A stretch of 64,000 nt of DNA from Burkholderiales bacterium (GCA_019509985.1 JAEKLF010000032.1:160450-224449), one strand, 5' to 3'. Numbered from the stretch's first letter, positions 18,049 to 26,587 are shown. The notes: generated from the letters alone by a model not told the origin. Made by a program: numbers and translations.

Positions 18049-18099
18049 TTGCATTCGCCGAGCTGTGCATATATTCTGTGTATACACATTATGCACAGC
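18049..18099 (+). promoter_or_regulatory. Promoter with nested palindromic operators covering the GntR start codon
   Basis: TTGCAT (18049-18054) and TATTCT (18072-18077), 17 bases apart, form a good sigma-70 promoter. Overlapping it are two palindromes: outer arms GCTGTGCATA (18062-18071) and TATGCACAGC (18090-18099), perfect over 10 bases, and an inner perfect TGTGTATACACA (18077-18088). The inner site resembles operators of YtrA-type GntR regulators. The predicted transcription start leaves only a few bases before ATG 18091, which itself lies in the right outer arm, so the message would be almost leaderless and auto-repression is likely. Confidence 0.7.
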
Positions 18100-18477
18100 A
18101 GTCTTTTTATCTCCCAGACGGACGCCCGGCCGATGTATCTGCAGATCGTCGAGCAGATCCGCCAGCGCGTCGCCGCCGGGGACTGGCCGGCCGGGCAGGA
18201 GCTGCCGTCCATCCGGGCGCTGGCGGCGGACCTGCGCGTCAGCGTCATCACCGTCAAGCGCGCCTACCTCGACCTCGAATCCGAGGGCGTCATCGTCACG
18301 CGCCACGGCAAGGGCTCCTTCGTGGCCGACGCGCAAGGCCTGGCCAAGGACATGCGCCTAGCCCAGCTCGACACCCACCTGGCCGCCGCCAGCGAGATTG
18401 CCCGCTCGCTCGCCATGCCCGAATCCGAACTGATTGAACGACTGCGCACTGCGCAGAACCAGGAGCCCAAGCCATGA
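18091..18477 (+). CDS. GntR-family regulator, YtrA subfamily (128 aa)
   Basis: This short GntR protein has only the winged helix (YLQIVEQIRQRVAAGDW, then LRVSVITVKRAYLDLESEG) and an about 45-residue helical tail, which is the hallmark of the YtrA subfamily. Such repressors sit in front of ABC-transporter operons and respond to cell-envelope-active compounds. ATG 18091 is preferred over 18049 because the sequence around it (DARPMYLQIVEQI) is the usual start and the promoter lies just upstream. Its stop overlaps the ABC ATPase start (ATGA). Confidence 0.9.
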   Translation: MHSSLFISQTDARPMYLQIVEQIRQRVAAGDWPAGQELPSIRALAADLRVSVITVKRAYLDLESEGVIVTRHGKGSFVADAQGLAKDMRLAQLDTHLAAASEIARSLAMPESELIERLRTAQNQEPKP

Positions 18478-19370
18478 ACGCCAAGGCCATCGACATGAGG
18501 GGCGTGCGCAAGGCATTCCGCTTCTTCACGCTGGAAGACGTGTCCCTCGAACTCGAACAAGGCCAGATCATGGGCCTCGTCGGCCCCAACGGCGCCGGCA
18601 AGAGCACCACCATCCGGTTGCTGATGGGTCTGCTGACCGCCGACGCCGGCAGCATCCGCCTGCTCGGCCATGACATCCCCCGCGGCCAGGCCGCCGCCAA
18701 GGCCGACGTGGGCTTCGTCAGCGACGACATGCGGCTGCTGCCGCAGGCGACGCTGGCCTGGCACATGGACTTCGTCGCGTCCCTCTACCCCGGCTGGGAC
18801 GCGGCCTACGCCGCCACGCTGCTGAAGCGCTTCGGCCTGCATGCCGGGCAGACGGCCAGGAGCCTGTCCACCGGCGAGCAGGCCAAGGCGCTGCTGCTGC
18901 TGGCACTGGCCCGCCGTCCGCGCCTCTTGGTGCTGGACGAGCCCACGTCGGGCATGGACCCGGTCGCCCGCCAGGAGTTGCTGACCGAGTTCATGGACGT
19001 GCTGCGCGACGACAGCCGCTCCATCCTGTTCTCGTCGCACAACACGGTGGACGTGGAGCGCATCTCCGACCGCCTCACCTTTATCGACCGCGGCCGCGTC
19101 GTGGCCTCGGACAACAAGGAGGACTTTCTCGAACGCTGGCGCACGCTGCGGCTACGCCTGCCCGACGGCGCGCCCGACTGGCAGCTTCCCGAGATCGTCA
19201 GCCGCGACATCGACGGCCCCAACGTGACGCTGACGGTCGACGGCTTCAACGACGACTTCCTCGCCCGCCTCGGCGCACCGGTGCGGGACGTCTACCGCAT
19301 GAGCCTGGAAGAGGTCTTCGTCGCCACCGTCATGCACAGCCGGCAAGCGCAGGAGGCACGCCCGTCATGA
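18474..19370 (+). CDS. ABC transporter ATP-binding protein (298 aa)
   Basis: The protein has one complete ABC ATPase: Walker A GPNGAGKST (about 37-45), the variant signature LSTGEQ, Walker B LLVLDEPTSGMD and the H-loop SSHNTVD. A C-terminal about 80-residue extension is typical of YtrB/CcmA-type export ATPases. It is coupled by 4-base overlaps to the GntR gene before and the membrane-protein gene after it, so it should power the following permease. The substrate is unknown; YtrA-controlled systems are often linked to antimicrobial peptides. Confidence 0.9.
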   Translation: MNAKAIDMRGVRKAFRFFTLEDVSLELEQGQIMGLVGPNGAGKSTTIRLLMGLLTADAGSIRLLGHDIPRGQAAAKADVGFVSDDMRLLPQATLAWHMDFVASLYPGWDAAYAATLLKRFGLHAGQTARSLSTGEQAKALLLLALARRPRLLVLDEPTSGMDPVARQELLTEFMDVLRDDSRSILFSSHNTVDVERISDRLTFIDRGRVVASDNKEDFLERWRTLRLRLPDGAPDWQLPEIVSRDIDGPNVTLTVDGFNDDFLARLGAPVRDVYRMSLEEVFVATVMHSRQAQEARPS

Positions 19371-20035
19371 ACCTGCTCACCCGCAAGCTCATCGCCAAGG
19401 AGCTGTATCTCTATCGCTGGCTGCTCATCGGCGCCACCGCCGCAGGCCTGGCCGGTCTGCTGAGCGCGACCTCAGGCGACGTGGGCTTCAACATCGGCTT
19501 CATCGTCTGGCTGACGGCCATCATCGCGCTGGGCGTCATGCTAGCGCTGTTCGGCGTCGCCTCCGAGCGCAAGGAGCGTTCGCTGCTGTTCGTGCTCAGC
19601 CTGCCGCTGTCGCCGGGCGACTACGTGCGCGCCAAGCTGCTGGGCCTGCTCGCCTGCTTCCTGCTGCCGTGGGCCTGCCTGAGCGGCGGCGCGCTGGCGC
19701 TGATCCTCGTCATGCCGGGCATCGCCGACGGGCTGCTGCCCTATGCCGTGCTGCTGTGCGTCTTCCTGCTGCTGAACTTCGCGCTGGTGCTGTGCGCCGC
19801 GCTGAACATCGGTTCCGAGGCAGCCATGGGCGGCGTCGTCATCCTCACCAACATGTCGGTCTCGCTCTTCATGATGGGCGTGGGCCGCATCCCCGCGATC
19901 GGCCAGTACATGGTCGCCGCCATGCCGGTCTGGAACGCCACGTTCTGGCAGCTGCTCGCCGCCGAAGTGGCGCTGACCCTGCTCGCCCTGTCCCTGCCCC
20001 TGTTCACCGCCGCGCGGCGGCGCGACTTCCTCTAA
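19367..20035 (+). CDS. ABC-2-type membrane protein (222 aa)
   Basis: Six hydrophobic helices can be counted (about 18-38, 45-65, 95-125, 128-150, 160-180, 195-215), with the cytosolic segment ASERKERSLLFVLSLPLSPGDYVRAKLLG between helices 2 and 3. That segment is the typical ABC-2 coupling region in which the permease contacts its ATPase. ATGA overlap with the ATPase gene supports a stoichiometric pair. It ends 8 bases before the acyltransferase-ATPase fusion. Confidence 0.85.
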   Translation: MNLLTRKLIAKELYLYRWLLIGATAAGLAGLLSATSGDVGFNIGFIVWLTAIIALGVMLALFGVASERKERSLLFVLSLPLSPGDYVRAKLLGLLACFLLPWACLSGGALALILVMPGIADGLLPYAVLLCVFLLLNFALVLCAALNIGSEAAMGGVVILTNMSVSLFMMGVGRIPAIGQYMVAAMPVWNATFWQLLAAEVALTLLALSLPLFTAARRRDFL

Positions 20036-20043
20036 GGACTTCC

Positions 20044-22146
20044 ATGAACCACCCACCCACCGGCGAGAGGCTGCACGCCCTCGACGCCGTGCGCAGCTTC
20101 GCCCTTTTACTGGGCGTGGCCTTCCACGCCGCCATGTCCTTCATCCCCGGCATCCCTAAGGGCATGTGGGCCATGAGCGACAACTCGCCCAGCGCCTTCC
20201 TCGGCGACGCGAGTTTCGTCGCGCACAGCTTCCGCATGACGCTGTTCTTCTTCATCGCCGGCTACTTCGCGCGGCTGCTGCACCAGCGGCTGGGCACCGC
20301 CGGGTTCTGGGCCAACCGCGGCAAGCGCATCGCCGTGCCGCTCATCGTCGGCTGGCCGCTGCTGTTCGTCGCCATCCTCTTCGTGTGGGGGCTGGGCATG
20401 CAGAAGGTCTTCAACGGCGCGCCGCCCTCACTGGCGGCAACGCCGGAAATGCCCAAGACCTTGGGTGCGCTGCCGCTCTTCCATCTGTGGTTCCTGTATC
20501 AGCTGCTGTGGCTGTACGCCGGCGCGCTGCTGGTGCGTGCGGCCGTCGCCGCGCTGGACCGGCAGCAGGCGCTGCGCGGCTTCATCGACTGCGTCGTGGC
20601 CGGCGCGCTGCGCTGGGGCGCGGCCACGCTGCTGCTGGGCCTGCCGCTGGTGGCCTGCCTGCTGGCCACGCCGACCTGGTTCCCGTGGCTGGGCATCCCC
20701 ACGCCGGACCAGTCGCTGATCCCGCAGCTGCCCGCCACCGTCGGCTTCGGCACCGCCTTCGCGGTCGGCTGGCTGGTGCATCGTTCCAGCGGCGCGCTCG
20801 CGGCCATCACGGCGCGCTGGCTGCCCCATCTCGTGCTGGCGGCTGCAACGTCGGCGGCCTGTCTCTACATCCTGAAGACCCAACCGCCCTTCGGCATGCC
20901 GCAGACGCCCAGGATCGCCTTCGCGCTGGCCTTCGGTGTGTCCGTGTGGGCCTGGGTGTTCGCCATCACCGGCCTCGCGCTGCGCTTCCTGTCGGGCCAC
21001 AGCCCCGTGCGGCGCTACATCGCCGACGCGTCCTACTGGATCTACCTCGCCCACCTGCCGGTGGTCATGGCGCTGCAGGTCTGGGTGGGCGACTGGCCGC
21101 TGCACTGGAGCGTCAAGTACCCCCTCGTCGTGCTGGGCAGCCTGGCCATCCTGCTGCTGAGCTACCACTTCCTCGTGCGCTCGACGGTCATCGGCAAGCT
21201 GCTCAACGGCAAGACCTACCCACGCCGCGCCGTTGCAGCGCCCGTCGAGCCGGCCACGACCGATGACGTCGTCGCCTCGCTGCACGGCGTGTCCAAGCGC
21301 TACGGCAAGCTGGAGGCGCTGAGCCGCGTCGACCTGCAGCTCAGGCGCGGCGAGCTGCTCGCACTGCTCGGCCCCAACGGCGCCGGCAAGTCCACCGCCA
21401 TTTCGCTGTGGCTGGGCCTGCACGAGGCCGACGCCGGCCTCGTCAAGCTGCTCGGCGGCTCGCCGCAGGAGATCGCGCGGCGCCAGGGGCTGGGCGTCAT
21501 GATGCAGGACGTCGAGCTGCCGAAAGACCTGAAGGTGCACGAGCTGGTGGCCCTCTCGGCCAGCTACTACACGCGCCCGCTCAGCGTGAAGGCCGCGCTG
21601 GAGCGCGCCGGCATCACGGCCCTCGCGAGCCGGCCCTACGGCAAGCTCTCCGGCGGCCAGAAGCGCCAGGTGCAGTTCGCCATCGCCATCTGCGGCCGGC
21701 CCAAGGTGCTGTTCCTGGACGAGCCCACCGCCGGCCTCGACGTCCAGGCCCGCGAGCTGATGTGGGCCAACATCCGCGCGCTGCTCCGCGAGGGCTGCTC
21801 CATCCTGCTGACGACGCATTACCTGGAAGAAGCCGAGGCGCTGGCCACCCGCGTCGCCGTGCTCGCCAAGGGCCGCGTCCTCGCCTCGGGCAGCGTGGCC
21901 GAGATGCGCGCGCTGGTGTCGCGCCGGCACATCCGCTGCGCGACCTCGGTGGCACCGGGCGATGTGCGCCAGTGGTCCGGCGTCGTCGACGTGAGCTGCG
22001 ACCACGACCAGCTCGCCATCGTCGCCACCGATGCCGAAGCGGTCGTGCGCCGCCTGCTCGCTGCCGACGCCCGGCTCACACGCCTGGAAGTGAAGCAGGC
22101 CGGCCTCAACGACGCATTCAACGCACTCACACAGGAGGCTGCATGA
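20044..22146 (+). CDS. Fusion of acyltransferase-3 membrane domain and ABC ATPase (700 aa)
   Basis: Residues 1-385 are an acyltransferase-3/OpgC-like membrane domain with about ten helices. It opens RLHALDAVRSFALLLGVAFHAAM, with the conserved early histidine, and has WIYLAHLPVVMALQ near its end. A short linker leads to an ABC ATPase at about 405-690 with Walker A GPNGAGKST (443-451), signature LSGGQ (about 535), Walker B VLFLDEPTAGLD and the H-loop TTHYLEE. The frame is continuous without a stop or restart between the parts. The ATG at 20044 replaces a much longer artificial frame. The permease that follows overlaps by 4 bases. Joining an acyl-transfer and a transport motor in one chain suggests modification coupled to export (inference). 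Confidence 0.85.
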   Translation: MNHPPTGERLHALDAVRSFALLLGVAFHAAMSFIPGIPKGMWAMSDNSPSAFLGDASFVAHSFRMTLFFFIAGYFARLLHQRLGTAGFWANRGKRIAVPLIVGWPLLFVAILFVWGLGMQKVFNGAPPSLAATPEMPKTLGALPLFHLWFLYQLLWLYAGALLVRAAVAALDRQQALRGFIDCVVAGALRWGAATLLLGLPLVACLLATPTWFPWLGIPTPDQSLIPQLPATVGFGTAFAVGWLVHRSSGALAAITARWLPHLVLAAATSAACLYILKTQPPFGMPQTPRIAFALAFGVSVWAWVFAITGLALRFLSGHSPVRRYIADASYWIYLAHLPVVMALQVWVGDWPLHWSVKYPLVVLGSLAILLLSYHFLVRSTVIGKLLNGKTYPRRAVAAPVEPATTDDVVASLHGVSKRYGKLEALSRVDLQLRRGELLALLGPNGAGKSTAISLWLGLHEADAGLVKLLGGSPQEIARRQGLGVMMQDVELPKDLKVHELVALSASYYTRPLSVKAALERAGITALASRPYGKLSGGQKRQVQFAIAICGRPKVLFLDEPTAGLDVQARELMWANIRALLREGCSILLTTHYLEEAEALATRVAVLAKGRVLASGSVAEMRALVSRRHIRCATSVAPGDVRQWSGVVDVSCDHDQLAIVATDAEAVVRRLLAADARLTRLEVKQAGLNDAFNALTQEAA

Positions 22147-22928
22147 CCACCCTGACCCACGCCCTCGACCTGGCGCCGCCGAAGCGCGCGGCGTCGCCCT
22201 ACGCCATCGAGATCCGTCTCGAACTCATCCGCCTGCTGCGCGCGCCGGCCTTCGCGCTGCCGATGTTCGTGCTGCCGGTGGCGCTGTACCTGCTGTTCGC
22301 CTTCGCGGTGGCCGGCGAGCAGACCGCCAGGGACCCGGACGCGGCCCGCTTCATGTTCGCCGGCTTCTCGCTGATGGCCGTGACCATGGCCGCCGTGTTC
22401 GCCACCTGCCCGTCCATCGCGATGGAGCGCGAGCTGGGCCTGCTGACGCTCAAGCGCGCCCAGCCCGCGCCGCCGGGCGCCTGGCTCGCGGCCAAGATCG
22501 TGGCCGGCGTCGTGACCGGCCTGATCGCCTACCTGCCCATCCTCGTCGTCACCGCCGTCAGCGGCCAGGCGGCCTTGAGCGCGGGCCAGCTCGCCGCCAT
22601 GAGCGCTGTGCTGGTGGCAGGCGCCATCCCGTTCTGCGCGCTGGGGCTGATGGTGGGCGCCGTGGCCGGCGGCTCCGCGGCGCCGGCCTACGCCCACCTG
22701 CTTTACCTGCCGGGTCTCTACCTGTCGGGCGTGTTCTTCCCGCTGCCCAAGTCCATGTTTTTCCAGGCCCCGTTCTGGCCGCAGTTCCATCTGAACCAGC
22801 TCGTCTTCGCCGCCGGCGGCGTGAGCAAGTTCCGCTGGATCGCGCCGGAGATGGCCGTCGCCGTGCTGCTCGGCTTCACGGTGCTGTGCGGCGGCATCGC
22901 ACTGTGGCGATTGAGCCGGAAAGGTTGA
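22143..22928 (+). CDS. ABC-2-type permease (261 aa)
   Basis: This is a YadH/NodJ-like permease with six helices. The first segment YAIEIRLELIRLLRAPAFALPMF is the classical N-terminal amphipathic helix, and CPSIAMERELGLLTLKRAQPAPPGAW is the coupling region. The last loop YLSGVFFPLPKSM is conserved in this family. It pairs with the ATPase domain of the fusion protein, whose stop overlaps its start, and ends the operon. A long hairpin follows. Confidence 0.9.
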   Translation: MTTLTHALDLAPPKRAASPYAIEIRLELIRLLRAPAFALPMFVLPVALYLLFAFAVAGEQTARDPDAARFMFAGFSLMAVTMAAVFATCPSIAMERELGLLTLKRAQPAPPGAWLAAKIVAGVVTGLIAYLPILVVTAVSGQAALSAGQLAAMSAVLVAGAIPFCALGLMVGAVAGGSAAPAYAHLLYLPGLYLSGVFFPLPKSMFFQAPFWPQFHLNQLVFAAGGVSKFRWIAPEMAVAVLLGFTVLCGGIALWRLSRKG

Positions 22929-22987
22929 CCCCTCGCCCGGTCTTGCCCCGCTGAACGCGGGCAATCCCAGTCGGTCCCCCAAGGGGA

Positions 22988-23024
22988 CGGCGATGCTTGC
23001 CGGATCGACCGGCAGGCATCGCCG
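22988..23024. repeat. Long intergenic hairpin (REP-like)
   Basis: CGGCGATGCTTGCCGG and CCGGCAGGCATCGCCG are 16-base arms with one T-G wobble around the loop ATCGA. It lies between convergent genes, preceded by a CCCCCAAGGGG motif (22976-22986). No T-run follows, so it is more like a REP element or processing hairpin than a simple terminator. Confidence 0.6.
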
Positions 23025-23099
23025 GGTGCGGGCCGGCTTGGGAGCGGCCCGGCGCTCGGCCCGCAAGGGCGGGCTCGTGAGCTCAGTCGAGAAACGACT

Positions 23100-23119
23100 G
23101 GGCGGCCCGCAGGCCGCCC
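23100..23119 (-). terminator. Hairpin downstream of the secreted repeat protein gene
   Basis: GGGCGGCC and GGCCGCCC form a perfect 8-base stem with a CGCA loop, 23 bases after the minus-strand stop at 23143. It is a GC-rich hairpin without a clear T-tract. Confidence 0.5.
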
Positions 23120-23142
23120 TCTTCACTCAGCCGCAACGCCGA

Positions 23143-23985
23143 TCAGTGCTTGGCCGAACCGTTGGCCGACGCATCGACCGTCACCGAGTGGTCGGCGCGC
23201 GAGGCCGTGGCGGCGGCGCTGCCCGAGCCCTGGCCGTTGCGGCCGGTCGCCTGCGTGCTGGCGGCCCCGCCGATGGCGGACTTGCTGGCCGTGCCGTTGG
23301 CCGTGGTGGACAGGGCCGGCTTGGCCGGCGGCGTGGCGGGTGCAGCCGGCGTGGCCGGGGTGGCCGGTGCGCCTGCGGTGGCAGGGGTGGCCGGAGTCGC
23401 GGGGGTAGCGGGGGTAGCGGGCGCAGGTGTCGTCGTGCCGGAGGCATTGCCACTCTTCAGCGCGCCGTTCAGCATGCCGCTGCCCTGGGCGCCGAGGTCG
23501 CCGCTGACGCCGTTGGCCGTGCCGCCGAGCGTGCCGGTGACGGCGCCGTTCGCGCTGCCGGAGCCGTTGGCGGCGACGGAGCCCAGCTGGTCCTTCAAGC
23601 CCTGGCCGGTCGTCTTGATGTCGCCGACCTTGTCGGTCACCGTGGACTTGGCGGTGTCGACGCCGCCCTGCACGGCGGTCTTGGCATCGCCGGCCTTGTC
23701 GGTAGCGGTCTGCTTCAGGTCGCCGACCTGGCCCTTGGTCTTGTCGACACCGCCCTTGAGCAGCGAGCCGTCGGCCTGGCCGTTGGCCGAGCCGGCCGCG
23801 TTGCCGCCCACATTGAGCTGGCGCGGCGACAGCGCGCCGTTCAGGCCGCCGGTCAAGCCGCCGGTGAGGCCACCCGCGCCGCCGCCGAGCAGGCCGGCAT
23901 GAGCGTTGGCGGCGAACAGGCTGGCGGCGACAGCGGCGATGCTCAGCGTGGTGCGAAGAACTTGGGTGCGACGGGTTGCAAACAT
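23143..23985 (-). CDS. Secreted low-complexity protein with LEA-like and Pro-Ala-Thr repeats (280 aa)
   Basis: A signal peptide (ending in ANAHA) is followed by a glycine-rich part (GGLTGGLTGGLNG). A region at about 75-130 has repeated DKAGDAKTAVQGGVDTAKS-like 11-mers, as in late-embryogenesis-abundant proteins. Next is a Gly/Asn-rich stretch, then a PAT(PAT)n tract at about 185-220. Amino-acid composition is dominated by A, G, T, S. Such proteins are usually disordered and may protect the envelope or act as linkers. ATG 23985 begins the signal peptide; the longer frame has an unsuitable charged leader. Confidence 0.75.
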   Translation of the reverse strand: MFATRRTQVLRTTLSIAAVAASLFAANAHAGLLGGGAGGLTGGLTGGLNGALSPRQLNVGGNAAGSANGQADGSLLKGGVDKTKGQVGDLKQTATDKAGDAKTAVQGGVDTAKSTVTDKVGDIKTTGQGLKDQLGSVAANGSGSANGAVTGTLGGTANGVSGDLGAQGSGMLNGALKSGNASGTTTPAPATPATPATPATPATAGAPATPATPAAPATPPAKPALSTTANGTASKSAIGGAASTQATGRNGQGSGSAAATASRADHSVTVDASANGSAKH

Positions 23986-24094
23986 GATGGATCTCCGGGT
24001 GCTTGTGTCTGAAGAGCCAGCCATTCCGGCCCTTTCACTGATCACAACGACGGCCGTTCGGAGAACCTTCCCGCCGGGGATGCAACGGTTTGTG

Positions 24095-25390
24095 TCAGCG
24101 GGCTTGGCGGGCCTGCAGCTGCTCGGGCACCACGCGCAGGTCCTCGGCGACGAGGCCGCGGCCGTAGACCGGATCTCGGCCCGGTGCGCCCAGGTCGATG
24201 GCGGACGCGGCCAGGCGCTCCACGGCGGCCGCCGCCGCGGCCGGGTCCGGCTCGCGCAGCTCGGCGGCCAGCAGGCCCGCTACCAGCGGCGCCGCGAACG
24301 AGGTGCCGCGCGCAACGCCATAGCCCCCGCCGCTGCGCGCCACTGCCAGCTCCGCGCCGGGCGCGGCCCACATGACCTGCGCCCCCTGCGCGGCCTCGGG
24401 CAGCACGCGGCGGCTGGTGTTCACGCCCGTCACGCCGACGACGCCGGCATAGGCCGCCGGGTAGAGCGGCGGCGCGGCCGGGCCGTCGTTGCCGACCGCG
24501 GCGACGAGCAGGTGGCCGCGCTTGACGAGCGCCGCCACGCCCTGCTCCAGCAGGCGGTTCTGCGGGCCGACGAGGCTGACGTTGACGACGGCGACACGCT
24601 CGCGCGCCATCCAGGCCAGCGCACGCACGACCTCCTCGGCCGAGCCGCCATCGGCCTTGTCGCAGTACACGTCGGCGGCGAACAGCTCGGCCTTCACGGC
24701 AGCGCCCGCGAAGCCGCGGTCACGGCCGACCAGCAGCGACGCGACCGCGGTGCCATGTTCGCTGGGCACGGCGCTGCCGCCGCAGCCGAAGCTGGCGCCG
24801 GCCGCGTGGCGCAACGCGGCGTGGCGGCGGTCCACGCCGCCGTCGATGAGGCCGACCCGCACGGGACCGGTCGGCGTTGCGGGCTTGGCGCCGGTGCCGG
24901 CCATCACATCGCCGCTGCGCGAATAGAGATGGTTGAAGTCGGCCTGCAGGTCCGGTTGCAGCGCGCGCAGCCGCACCAGCGCATCAGCCGTGTCCAGGCC
25001 GGCCGGTACGCGCAGCACGACTTCGCGCAGGTCCAGCTCGGGCCAGGACTCGTCACGCAGCTTGACCAGGCCCAGACCCGCCGCGGCGGCCAGCGCGGCG
25101 TCGCTGGGCGACACCAGCACCAGCTCCTGGCGCCGGATCAGCTCGCCCCGCGGGTCGGTCTCGACGGCGTCCGAATGGCGGCGCAGCAGGTCGCGCACAT
25201 TCGTCACGCGCAGGTCCGCCAGCTGCGTGGTCGACGACAGCAGTTCGGGCAGCGGCTGCACCGCACGGTCCACGACACGGTCGACGACGCCGGGCAGGCG
25301 CGACAAGCCGGGCAGCTGCGGCAGGCGCAGCTGGGCCTGGGCCGGCAGGCTCAGCGCGGCCGCGATGGACAGGGCAAGGAAGGCTTTCAT
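24095..25390 (-). CDS. Secreted subtilisin-like (S8) serine protease (431 aa)
   Basis: The signal peptide MKAFLALSIAAALSLPAQAQ precedes an about 150-residue propeptide. The catalytic triad is visible in order: D in VGLIDGGVD, H in EHGTAVASLL and S in RGTSFAAPLVAG, with the oxyanion-hole Asn in AAVGNDGPA. The 431-residue length fits a compact S8A/S53-like enzyme without a C-terminal anchor. It is divergent from an ECF sigma/anti-sigma pair only 79 bases away, so it may belong to that regulon or cleave the anti-sigma factor (inference). ATG 25390 is chosen at the signal peptide. Confidence 0.9.
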   Translation of the reverse strand: MKAFLALSIAAALSLPAQAQLRLPQLPGLSRLPGVVDRVVDRAVQPLPELLSSTTQLADLRVTNVRDLLRRHSDAVETDPRGELIRRQELVLVSPSDAALAAAAGLGLVKLRDESWPELDLREVVLRVPAGLDTADALVRLRALQPDLQADFNHLYSRSGDVMAGTGAKPATPTGPVRVGLIDGGVDRRHAALRHAAGASFGCGGSAVPSEHGTAVASLLVGRDRGFAGAAVKAELFAADVYCDKADGGSAEEVVRALAWMARERVAVVNVSLVGPQNRLLEQGVAALVKRGHLLVAAVGNDGPAAPPLYPAAYAGVVGVTGVNTSRRVLPEAAQGAQVMWAAPGAELAVARSGGGYGVARGTSFAAPLVAGLLAAELREPDPAAAAAAVERLAASAIDLGAPGRDPVYGRGLVAEDLRVVPEQLQARQAR

Positions 25391-25469
25391 GGCATTCAAC
25401 GGGCGTTTTGTGAGGATAACGAGTGAGGCAGGGAAGAAAATCCATGTTCCGTCCGTTGTCCGTGTATCG

Positions 25470-25967
25470 ATGCCCGAAACCCTTCCCGAGCTTCGCCAGG
25501 AGATCGCCGCCCTGCTGCCCCGGCTGCGCCGTTTCGGCCGCACGCTGGCCCACTCCCGCGAAGACGCCGACGACCTGGTGCAGGTCGCCATCGAGAAGGC
25601 GCTGACCCGCACCGACCAGTGGACGCCTGGAACGCGTCTGGACAGCTGGATGTTCAGAATCATGCAGAACGCCTGGATCGATGAATTGCGCGCCCGCGAG
25701 CGGCGCGGCCAGACCTTTCTGCCCGAGGAGGACGGCGAACATGTCGGCGACGCGAGTGCCTCGGGTTCGCAGCTGGACGCCATCCTCGTGCGCAAGGCCG
25801 TGGCACGGCTGAGCGAGGAACACCGCGCCGTCGTCGGCCTGGTGCTGGTGGAAGGGCAGAGCTACCAGGAAGCCGCCGAGGTGCTGGGCGTGCCGGTCGG
25901 CACCGTGACCAGCCGCCTCGCCCGTGCCCGCGACACGCTGCAGGAACTGTTGGGAGAGTGGCCATGA
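25470..25967 (+). CDS. ECF-type RNA polymerase sigma factor (165 aa)
   Basis: Region 2 is visible as AHSREDADDLVQVAIEKALTR with DSWMFRIMQNAWIDELR; region 4 is RLSEEHRAVVGLVLVEGQSYQEAAEVLGVPVGTVTSRLARAR, giving the -35-recognising helix-turn-helix. Region 3 is missing, as in all ECF sigmas. Start ATG 25470 (MPETLPELR) was preferred to the very long artificial frame. The stop overlaps the anti-sigma gene (ATGA). It is divergent from the S8 protease. Confidence 0.93.
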   Translation: MPETLPELRQEIAALLPRLRRFGRTLAHSREDADDLVQVAIEKALTRTDQWTPGTRLDSWMFRIMQNAWIDELRARERRGQTFLPEEDGEHVGDASASGSQLDAILVRKAVARLSEEHRAVVGLVLVEGQSYQEAAEVLGVPVGTVTSRLARARDTLQELLGEWP

Positions 25968-26587
25968 GTCCGGACGACGAGATCACCCTGAAGACCGAGC
26001 GCCGCCGCATGGCCGCCGCCTTCGACGATGTGCTGCACGAGCCCGTGCCGGACCGGCTGAAGGCCTTGCTGGCCGAGCCGGCGCCGGTGGCCCAGGTCGT
26101 GGACCTGGGCGCCGTGCGCGCACAGCGTCGCGGCATGTCCAGCTGGGCCGCCTGGGGCGGCATGGCGGCGACGCTGGTGCTGGGCACGCTGGTCGGCACG
26201 CGGCTGGCGCCGCCGGGCGGCGGCGCGGACCCGGGCCCGTTGGCAGCCACGGGCGCCATCGCCCAGGCGCTGGACCGCCAGCTCGCCAGCGCCCCTGAGG
26301 CCGGCGCATCGGTGGCCGTGCAGCTGAGCTTCAAGGCCAGGGACGGGCGCTACTGCCGCAGCTTCTCGACCGCCGACGTGGCCGGCCTGGCCTGCCGCGA
26401 CGCCGGCGGGGCCTGGGCGTTGCAGCAGGTGGCCGCGCTGGCGCCGGGCCACGCCGATGGCGCCATGCGCCAGGCTGCCAGCAGCCTGCCGCCGGCCGTG
26501 CTGGGCGCGGTGGACAGTCTCATCGCCGGCGAGGCCCTCGGCCCCGAGCAGGAGCGTGCGGCCCGCGATGCGGGCTGGCGGCGTTGA
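25964..26587 (+). CDS. Anti-sigma factor with one membrane helix (207 aa)
   Basis: The N-terminal cytosolic 60 residues (EPVPDRLKALL) are the sigma-binding part. MSSWAAWGGMAATLVLGTLVGTRLA is the membrane anchor. The periplasmic part contains two cysteines in RDGRYCRSFS and GLACRD, a possible redox or metal sensor. Translational coupling to the ECF sigma gene (ATGA) is standard for such pairs. The signal that releases sigma is unknown. Confidence 0.85.
   Translation: MSPDDEITLKTERRRMAAAFDDVLHEPVPDRLKALLAEPAPVAQVVDLGAVRAQRRGMSSWAAWGGMAATLVLGTLVGTRLAPPGGGADPGPLAATGAIAQALDRQLASAPEAGASVAVQLSFKARDGRYCRSFSTADVAGLACRDAGGAWALQQVAALAPGHADGAMRQAASSLPPAVLGAVDSLIAGEALGPEQERAARDAGWRR

Noticed and set aside
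22988..23024. Simple rho-independent terminator
   Set aside because: The stem is strong but no T-run follows on either strand, so it is listed as a repeat/hairpin.
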